DNA of 17,962 nucleotides from Bryobacterales bacterium (lineage in GTDB: Bacteria; Acidobacteriota; Terriglobia; Bryobacterales; Bryobacteraceae). The notes under the pieces were generated by a model, which saw only the letters and a program-made list of their open reading frames with translations, ran no database searches and was not told the origin of the DNA. This document shows, in pieces, positions 13,662 through 17,962 of this stretch. Position numbers and translations under genes: made by a program. Positions within the stretch are counted from its first letter, which is position 1; every line of letters begins with the position of its first letter. The stretch is taken from positions 1 to 17,962 of the forward strand of contig JALOKO010000019.1 of NCBI GenBank assembly GCA_025456495.1. Reading direction: 5' to 3'.

Positions 13662-14405
13662 ATGACCAACGAAAGCTCCGCTTCGGAAAATCCCGGCGCC
13701 TCCAACATGAGCGCTGCTGGCGCACGCCGCATTCGAATCCTGATCGCCGACGACCACACGATTTTTCGTGATGGGCTGAGGCGCCTGCTGGACCTGCAGG
13801 CGGATTTCGAGATTGTCGGCGAAGCGCGCGATGGCCGTGAAACCATGGATATGGTGGATCGGCTGAAGCCCGACGTGCTGTTGCTGGATATCCGCATGCC
13901 CGGCATCGATGGCCTTTCGGCGCTGCAGCGCCTCAGCGCCAGTTCCACGGCCACAAAGGTAATCATCCTCACCGCGTCCGACGACAAGAATGAGTTCGTA
14001 CAGGCCGTCAAGTATGGCTGTTCCGGGATTGTGCTGAAGCATACCGCCACGGACCTGCTCATTAAGAGCATTCGCAAGGTGTACGAGGGTGAGATCTGGC
14101 TGGACACCCACACAACGGCAGCGGTGATGCGGCAGTTTGCCATGCAGAGTTCCGGCGCCGCGCCGGCGCCCAGCTACAGCAAGCAGAACCGCGAACGCTC
14201 TCCGCTAAGCAATCGCGAGCGCGAGATTGTGGTGCTGGTGGCGCAAGGCTATAAGAACAAAGAGATCGCCGACAAGATGTTCATCAGTGAACAGACGGTA
14301 AAGAACCACCTGCACAACATCTTTGACAAGCTGGGAGTCTCTGACCGCCTGGAACTGGCGCTGTATGCGGTCCACAACGGCATCTACGAGAAGCCGATGG
14401 AATAG
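13662..14405 (+). CDS. LuxR/NarL-family response regulator
   Basis: DNA-binding regulator of 247 residues acting in the cytosol. The receiver domain covers about 24-140 with acidic pair D30/D31, phospho-acceptor D76 (LLLDIRMPGIDG), T104 and K126 (GIVLKHT). A linker with Ala/Pro/Ser follows, then a LuxR-type helix-turn-helix at about 180-242 (SPLSNREREIVVLVAQGY, NKEIADKMFISEQTVKNHL, NIFDKLGVSDRLELALYAV). All switch residues are present, so it should respond to a histidine kinase, but none is in the window: it is an orphan here. About 22 extra residues precede the receiver; the ATG at 13662 has GAG 6 nt upstream and a good promoter just before it. Target genes cannot be told from sequence. The convergent TPR gene ends 51 bp away. 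Confidence 0.95.
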   Translation: MTNESSASENPGASNMSAAGARRIRILIADDHTIFRDGLRRLLDLQADFEIVGEARDGRETMDMVDRLKPDVLLLDIRMPGIDGLSALQRLSASSTATKVIILTASDDKNEFVQAVKYGCSGIVLKHTATDLLIKSIRKVYEGEIWLDTHTTAAVMRQFAMQSSGAAPAPSYSKQNRERSPLSNREREIVVLVAQGYKNKEIADKMFISEQTVKNHLHNIFDKLGVSDRLELALYAVHNGIYEKPME

Positions 14406-14456
14406 CCGCCAACAACCTTTGCGCCGGAGGCGGACCAGACCCGTTGCCTGAGCAGT

Positions 14457-15647
14457 TTACGGGGTAGTCGACGCCTCCGTTTGCGCAGGCTGAGTGAGAT
14501 GGATGTCATTGAAATCCTCTTTCAGCCGGTTGAGATTGGCTACCGCGGCGCGCGCCGGGCGAGAGGCCTCCCCTTGTAGAGCCCGACCCAGCATCCGCGT
14601 GGCTTCCGCGTCCTCTCCCGCCAACTCCAGCACTTCGCGGAAGCGCTCCGCGGCATCCTCGTAGCGTTCCTGCCACCACAGCGCCATGCCGAGATTGAAG
14701 CGGTAGTCGGGATCTTCGGGATCCTGGTCCACGGCCCACGTAAGCAACTCCAGCGCACCCGGTTGCTGCAGGCGCTGCAGCACCACGGCAAGGTTGTTGG
14801 CCACCTCGGGCAGAACGGCCGAACGATACAGGGATCGAAGAACCGCTTCGGCCTCCCGGTAACGGCCCAGACGCGCTTCGCAGACCCCCAGCATGAACCG
14901 CGCTTCCAACGCGCGTGGAAACTCCTCCGGCAGGCGGCGGAGCCACGTGGCGGCCGTCCGACAATCCTGCTTCTGCCAGTACATCACCCCCAGTTGGAAA
15001 GCAGGCGCGGGGTAGGTTTCGTCCAACCGCGCCGCCTGGCTGAAGTAGCGCTGACGCTGTTCCTCGGCCTCCGCAAGCAGCCCGCGGATGAAGCTCTCAC
15101 GCGCATCCAGGCGAACTGGAGGGAATCGTTCCAGGAACGCGGCCTCCCCATCCATGGGCGTTTCCGGCTGGATCGCCCGCAGAATCAGGTACGCGGCGCG
15201 CGTCTCCAGCACCGCCAGGTCAGCCAACATCCCGTCCACGCGAAGCCCCGCCAGACGCCGCCATTTCCTGACGTCCAGAATGGAAATCCGCAGCACCAGG
15301 TGCGCCGTGGCAGCCACGGGGGATGGCTGCATCTCGAACTCGCCCAACACGGCGAAATCCGCATCCAGTTCCTGCGCCACCTTTAGGCTGGTAGCCAAGG
15401 TATGCTCCACGCCAGGCTGTATCCCGAGCGCCTGGTAGGTTTTTAGTCGCTGGTCCCGATCAAGAATAAATATACCATTCTTGGATAGAATATCCCCAAT
15501 GCCCTCTGCATTACTCTCACTTATCCAAACATCCTGCACACCATGACTGCCGGGAATAAAGGGAAGAATCACTACGGACGGAGGAGCGCCTTCACTGCGA
15601 AATACCAGACAAACCAGAGCGATGAACAAAAAAAAAGGCCGGGTCAC
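14457..15647 (-). CDS. Exported TPR protein with N-terminal alpha/beta domain
   Basis: A 396-residue protein. A short signal peptide (TRPFFLFIALVCLVF, about 1-21) leads to an alpha/beta region (about 24-165: SVVILPFIPGSHG, GIGDILSKNGIFILDRDQRL, LDADFAVLGEFE, LVLRISILDVRKWRRLAG). This resembles the VAVLPF-type domains found ahead of TPRs in bacterial envelope proteins. TPR-like helices fill about 180-370 (AFQLGVMYWQKQDCRTAATWL, ARFMLGVCEARLGRYREAEAVL, YRFNLGMALWWQERYEDAAERF). TPRs mediate protein contacts. The GTG start at 15647 is chosen because the signal peptide begins there; the frame stays open to 15884 and includes another hydrophobic stretch ending LLAGC, so a longer lipoprotein form cannot be excluded. 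A run of nine T lies in codons 4-7. No ribosome site is seen. Confidence 0.78.
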   Translation of the reverse strand: MTRPFFLFIALVCLVFRSEGAPPSVVILPFIPGSHGVQDVWISESNAEGIGDILSKNGIFILDRDQRLKTYQALGIQPGVEHTLATSLKVAQELDADFAVLGEFEMQPSPVAATAHLVLRISILDVRKWRRLAGLRVDGMLADLAVLETRAAYLILRAIQPETPMDGEAAFLERFPPVRLDARESFIRGLLAEAEEQRQRYFSQAARLDETYPAPAFQLGVMYWQKQDCRTAATWLRRLPEEFPRALEARFMLGVCEARLGRYREAEAVLRSLYRSAVLPEVANNLAVVLQRLQQPGALELLTWAVDQDPEDPDYRFNLGMALWWQERYEDAAERFREVLELAGEDAEATRMLGRALQGEASRPARAAVANLNRLKEDFNDIHLTQPAQTEASTTP

Positions 15648-15653
15648 GACTGT

Positions 15654-15659
15654 ATCGTA
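15654..15659 (-). promoter_or_regulatory. Extended -10-like TGC-TACGAT abutting GTG start
   Basis: On the complement TGC-TACGAT is followed by 6 nt (ACAGTC) and then the GTG at 15647, placing a start site at the start codon. There is no ribosome binding site in between. The same GTGCTACGAT string occurs upstream of rmlA on the complement (949-958). Confidence 0.35.
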
Positions 15660-15896
15660 GCACCCGGCCAAAAGCGACACAAAACTGAGGAAAAGCGCTG
15701 GAAGGGGCGACAACCCGATTGCCACCGCAGGCCGAGCTGCGTTGGGGGGAAGAGTTCGGCCACGGCCCACGGCGCTCCGCGCAAGCAACGGTTCGGCCCT
15801 GACGGCCAGTTCCGACGACCGTTCAGTCCACAACTGCGGTTGCAGTACGGGCCAAAACCTTGCCTTTGCGATACGCGACGCCACCCCTCGGAAACG

Positions 15897-16217
15897 CTAG
15901 TTGAACACCACCTTGGTGCTGGTGCCACCAACGCGAATCTCTCGAATCTTCATCTTGCCCGCGTCCTCGGTGTAGCGCACTGAGGTAGACGCAAAGCGCT
16001 CAGACCCCTCTTCGGTCTTGATCGTCGATTCCACGGTTTCCTTGCCGTTGGTGATGGTGATGGCGCTGTCACTCAGTTGTACCTTGTAGTTGCCGGGCTT
16101 GAGTTCCTTGCCCTCTACCACGGAAGGCTGGTGCAACTTCACAGTGAAGGTTTTTGCTGACGCGACAGAGAAGGAAAGCAGAAGAATTGCGGTAAGAAAA
16201 AACAGCTTGTTCAACAT
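15897..16217 (-). CDS. Small periplasmic protein, 106 aa, conserved-looking, unknown function
   Basis: A signal peptide (MLNKLFFLTAILLLSFSVASA, 1-21) is followed by an all-beta mature part of about 85 residues: KTFTVKLHQPSVVEGKEL, KPGNYKVQLSDSAITITNG, ETVESTIKTEEGSERF, and a C-terminus KIREIRVGGTSTKVVFN. It looks like a member of a small exported family common in Acidobacteriota with the shape 'hydrophilic strand, xLKPGxYKVxL, ..., KIxEIRxGGTxTKLVFN'; that is recalled pattern, not a search. The ribosome site is perfect (AAGGAG, six nt before the ATG), the best in the window, suggesting abundant expression. It sits 83 bp behind miaA with its own likely promoter in the miaA 3' end. Its function is not known to me. 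Confidence 0.82.
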   Translation of the reverse strand: MLNKLFFLTAILLLSFSVASAKTFTVKLHQPSVVEGKELKPGNYKVQLSDSAITITNGKETVESTIKTEEGSERFASTSVRYTEDAGKMKIREIRVGGTSTKVVFN

Positions 16218-16297
16218 GGAATACTCCTTAAGGATTTGGGGTTGCCAAATTCGATCTCGTGGAGGAGACGGAAGGGTTTCTTCATCTCCTCAATCAC

Positions 16298-16327
16298 AGT
16301 CTAATGCCAAAACAACTGTTTATACAA
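16298..16327 (-). promoter_or_regulatory. Possible promoter of the 106-aa gene within miaA 3' end
   Basis: On the complement TTGTAT (16322-16327) is followed by an 18-bp spacer and TAGACT (16298-16303), each four of six to the sigma70 consensus. It overlaps the last codons of miaA and leaves a leader of about 75 nt for the 106-aa gene. Moderate match only. Confidence 0.3.
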
Positions 16328-17305
16328 GAGGGACACCACCCTTTTGTGGGTGTCCTGTTGCAATTCAGTAATAGGGAACCAGACTAAGCGTGAATCGCGA
16401 CGAAACCAGGTCCATTGCCGTTTGGCGTAACGCCGGGTGTCGCGCTTCATCTCCTCCAGCGCCTCCGCGTCAGACTGGGAACCCTGCAGCACGCGCAGCG
16501 CTTGCTTGTAACCGATGGCGCCCATGGGCTTGGCATCGGGGGAATAGCCTGCCGCCAGCAAGGTGCGCACCTCATCCACCAGGCCCGACTGCCACATGCG
16601 CTCACAACGGGCATCCAGGCGCTGGTACAGCTTGGGTCGGGGTGGGTCCAGACCGAGCTGGAAGAAGCGAAAGCCGGATGGCGCTTGGCGCGATTGCTGA
16701 TACACCGCCGACAGCGGTTGGCGTTGCTGCAGCATCACCTCCAAAGCGCGCACCAACTTCTGGGTATCGCCAGACTGGATGCGGGCGGCGGCTGAAAGGT
16801 CCCAGCGCGCCAGCAAGCGATGCAGACGGCCGGAACCCCGCTGCTCCATCCGCAAGAGCCGTTCCCGCAACGCGACATCCCGCTTTGGCGCGGGCGCCAG
16901 GCCGTCGATGAGCGCTTTCAGATAAAATCCCGTGCCTCCCGCAACCACGGGGAGCTTTTTGCGATCTGAGATGTCATGGAGTACAGCAAGCGCCATTCTG
17001 GCGAAATCGCCCGCGGTGAAGTCCTCACCCGGACCGGCGACATCCAGCAGGTGATGGGGCACGCGGGCACGGTCAGCAGCAGTGGGCTTGGCAGTTCCCA
17101 GGTCAAATCCCCGGTAGGTTTGCAGCGAATCGCAATTGACGATTTCTCCGTTCAGGGCCAGCGCCACCCGGATGGCCAACTCGGACTTACCCGAGCCCGT
17201 GGGACCCACGATGCACACCACGTCAGAAGGCAGTGGCCGTTCGCCGAACGCTGGACCCGCATCGGAACCGGAATCCGCAATCACCCCACTGGCGGGGCGC
17301 TTCAC
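16301..17305 (-). CDS. miaA: tRNA dimethylallyltransferase MiaA
   Basis: Adds a dimethylallyl group to A37 of tRNAs reading UNN codons (i6A). The protein has 334 residues from the chosen start. It shows a P-loop GPTGSGKS (34-41), then NCDSLQTYRGFDLGTAKP (the DSxQ(V/T)Y block), VPHHLLDV, VVAGGTGFYLKALIDGL, GDTQKLVRALEV, PMGAIGYKQAL and DTRRYAKRQWTWFR, the expected MiaA order. The start is GTG 17305: GGAG lies 8 nt upstream and the N-terminus from there precedes the P-loop by 33 residues. A second GTG at 17311 and an ATG at 17389 are in frame but have worse spacing or extra sequence. It is divergent from the TPR gene at 17447. No mutL or hfq neighbour is present. Confidence 0.95.
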   Translation of the reverse strand: MKRPASGVIADSGSDAGPAFGERPLPSDVVCIVGPTGSGKSELAIRVALALNGEIVNCDSLQTYRGFDLGTAKPTAADRARVPHHLLDVAGPGEDFTAGDFARMALAVLHDISDRKKLPVVAGGTGFYLKALIDGLAPAPKRDVALRERLLRMEQRGSGRLHRLLARWDLSAAARIQSGDTQKLVRALEVMLQQRQPLSAVYQQSRQAPSGFRFFQLGLDPPRPKLYQRLDARCERMWQSGLVDEVRTLLAAGYSPDAKPMGAIGYKQALRVLQGSQSDAEALEEMKRDTRRYAKRQWTWFRRDSRLVWFPITELQQDTHKRVVSLLYKQLFWH

Positions 17306-17368
17306 GCTCACTTCTCCCCCGCGCAGGCGCACGACGCAGGCCCGGCCTCCGCGAGCAGGCCAAACGGG

Positions 17369-17376
17369 AATATAAT
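17369..17376. promoter_or_regulatory. Overlapping divergent -10 elements, miaA / TPR gene
   Basis: AATATAAT reads TATAAT on the plus strand (17371-17376, perfect -10) and TATATT on the complement (17369-17374, five of six). It lies between miaA (start 17305) and the TPR gene (start 17447), so one site could fire in both directions. Leaders would be about 57 nt and 64 nt. No -35 is evident on either side. Confidence 0.4.
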
Positions 17377-17446
17377 GTGGACAACCCAATCCGGCCCCAG
17401 TTCGGCCCTCCGGGATTCGCGCGCAGGCACCAGTTCACGGAAATCC

Positions 17447-17962
17447 ATGGCATTCACAAAGATACTCACACTCGGCACTCTCTGTCTCTGCCTCGTCGTC
17501 GTTCCGTCCCCGGCTCAGGAACGGCAAGGCCCAGCCAATCGGCCTGCATCAGGCGCAAAGCAGCGGCCCGCGGCTGAGGCCAAGCCCGCCGCCGCGTCGG
17601 CAAGTGCGGCCGCCCAGGCCACGGGCGCGCCCACCACCACGACTGAGGCCAGCCGCAAGGCGGATGCCTACTACAACTTCTCAATGGGACATCTCTATTC
17701 CGAGTTGTCCAGCGTCTACGGAAACCGCCGCGAGTTTGTCGATCAAGCGATTCAGTATTACCGGGAAGCTCTCAAGGCTGACCCCGAAGCCACCTTTCTC
17801 ACCGGATCGCTGAGCGAACTGTACCTGCGCGCCGGACGGGTGAGTGAAGCGGTCACGGAAGCCGAAAAGCGCCTGGCTGCCAACCCCGACGATCTGGATG
17901 CCCGTCGCGTGCTGGGACGCATCTACACCCGCCTGATTGGTGAGCCTGGCGCCGCCGGGGGC
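17447..17962 (+). CDS. Exported TPR protein, 3'-truncated by window edge
   Basis: The 172 codons visible run in frame to the end of the window. A signal peptide (MAFTKILTLGTLCLCLVVVPSPAQ, cleavage near 23) is followed by an Ala/Pro/Thr-rich linker (about 25-68). TPR helices come next: ADAYYNFSMGHLYSELSS, FVDQAIQYYREALKADPEA, GSLSELYLRAGRVSEAVTEAEKRLAANPDDLDARRVLGRIY. The spacing and the small residues at TPR positions 8 and 20 fit several consecutive 34-residue repeats, which mediate protein-protein binding in the periplasm. The ATG at 17447 has ACGGAA 5-10 nt upstream and a perfect TATAAT 71 bp before. The rest, probably more TPRs, lies outside the window. The partner is unknown. Confidence 0.85.
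   Translation, partial: MAFTKILTLGTLCLCLVVVPSPAQERQGPANRPASGAKQRPAAEAKPAAASASAAAQATGAPTTTTEASRKADAYYNFSMGHLYSELSSVYGNRREFVDQAIQYYREALKADPEATFLTGSLSELYLRAGRVSEAVTEAEKRLAANPDDLDARRVLGRIYTRLIGEPGAAGG

Noticed and set aside
15648..15884. Longer N-terminus for the TPR protein with a lipobox-like LLAGC
   Set aside because: It would put two hydrophobic stretches in tandem and lacks a ribosome site; kept as an alternative in the gene entry only.

Overview
This 18 kb window is GC-rich, densely coding and mixed in strand. It looks like an ordinary chromosomal segment of a Gram-negative bacterium, most likely an Acidobacteriota member. That placement is inference from family resemblance: a small exported protein with an AAGGAG ribosome site, many signal-peptide TPR proteins, DUF5060/DUF4038-type glycosidases and a bona fide formylglycine-generating enzyme. 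I see no rRNA, tRNA, CRISPR array, insertion sequence or phage gene.

Layout, left to right. (1) The 5' part of rmlA (minus strand; its C-terminus lies beyond the left edge) faces away from a secreted SGNH/SASA-type carbohydrate esterase (plus). (2) A minus-strand block holds a cytosolic response regulator with an HD-GYP c-di-GMP phosphodiesterase domain and, behind it, a 53-residue protein. A 455-bp non-coding spacer with a stable hairpin separates it from a D-Ala-D-Ala dipeptidase lipoprotein (VanX/DdpX family), a cytosolic parvulin-type prolyl isomerase and a formylglycine-generating enzyme. The last two overlap by 4 bp. (3) A plus-strand block holds a secreted POTRA-repeat protein without a barrel, a small exported protein with a C-terminal membrane anchor, a secreted C39-like cysteine peptidase that overlaps it by 4 bp, a secreted glycoside hydrolase, TsaB (t6A tRNA modification) and an orphan LuxR/NarL-type response regulator. 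(4) A minus-strand block holds MiaA (i6A tRNA modification), a small periplasmic protein and an exported TPR protein. (5) A plus-strand exported TPR protein runs off the right edge.

The genes fall into a few themes. Envelope and polysaccharide work is covered by rmlA, the esterase, the glycosidase, VanX and the POTRA protein. Protein maturation is covered by the FGE plus parvulin pair and the C39 peptidase plus anchored partner pair. Signalling is covered by the HD-GYP and LuxR regulators, and tRNA anticodon-loop modification by tsaB and miaA.

The best candidates for something undescribed are four. The first is the C39 peptidase with its overlapping membrane-anchored partner, which carries a Gly-Gly just outside its transmembrane segment. 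The second is the parvulin/FGE pair, in which the FGE has a sulfatase-like CxPS motif at its own N-terminus. The third is an in-frame G/S/P-rich insertion in tsaB whose DNA folds as a terminator-like palindrome. The fourth is a recurrent -10-like hexamer placed so close to start codons that leaderless or near-leaderless transcription is suggested. Several short tandem repeats (24 bp, 18 bp, about 21 bp) at gene ends or linkers suggest local repeat expansion.
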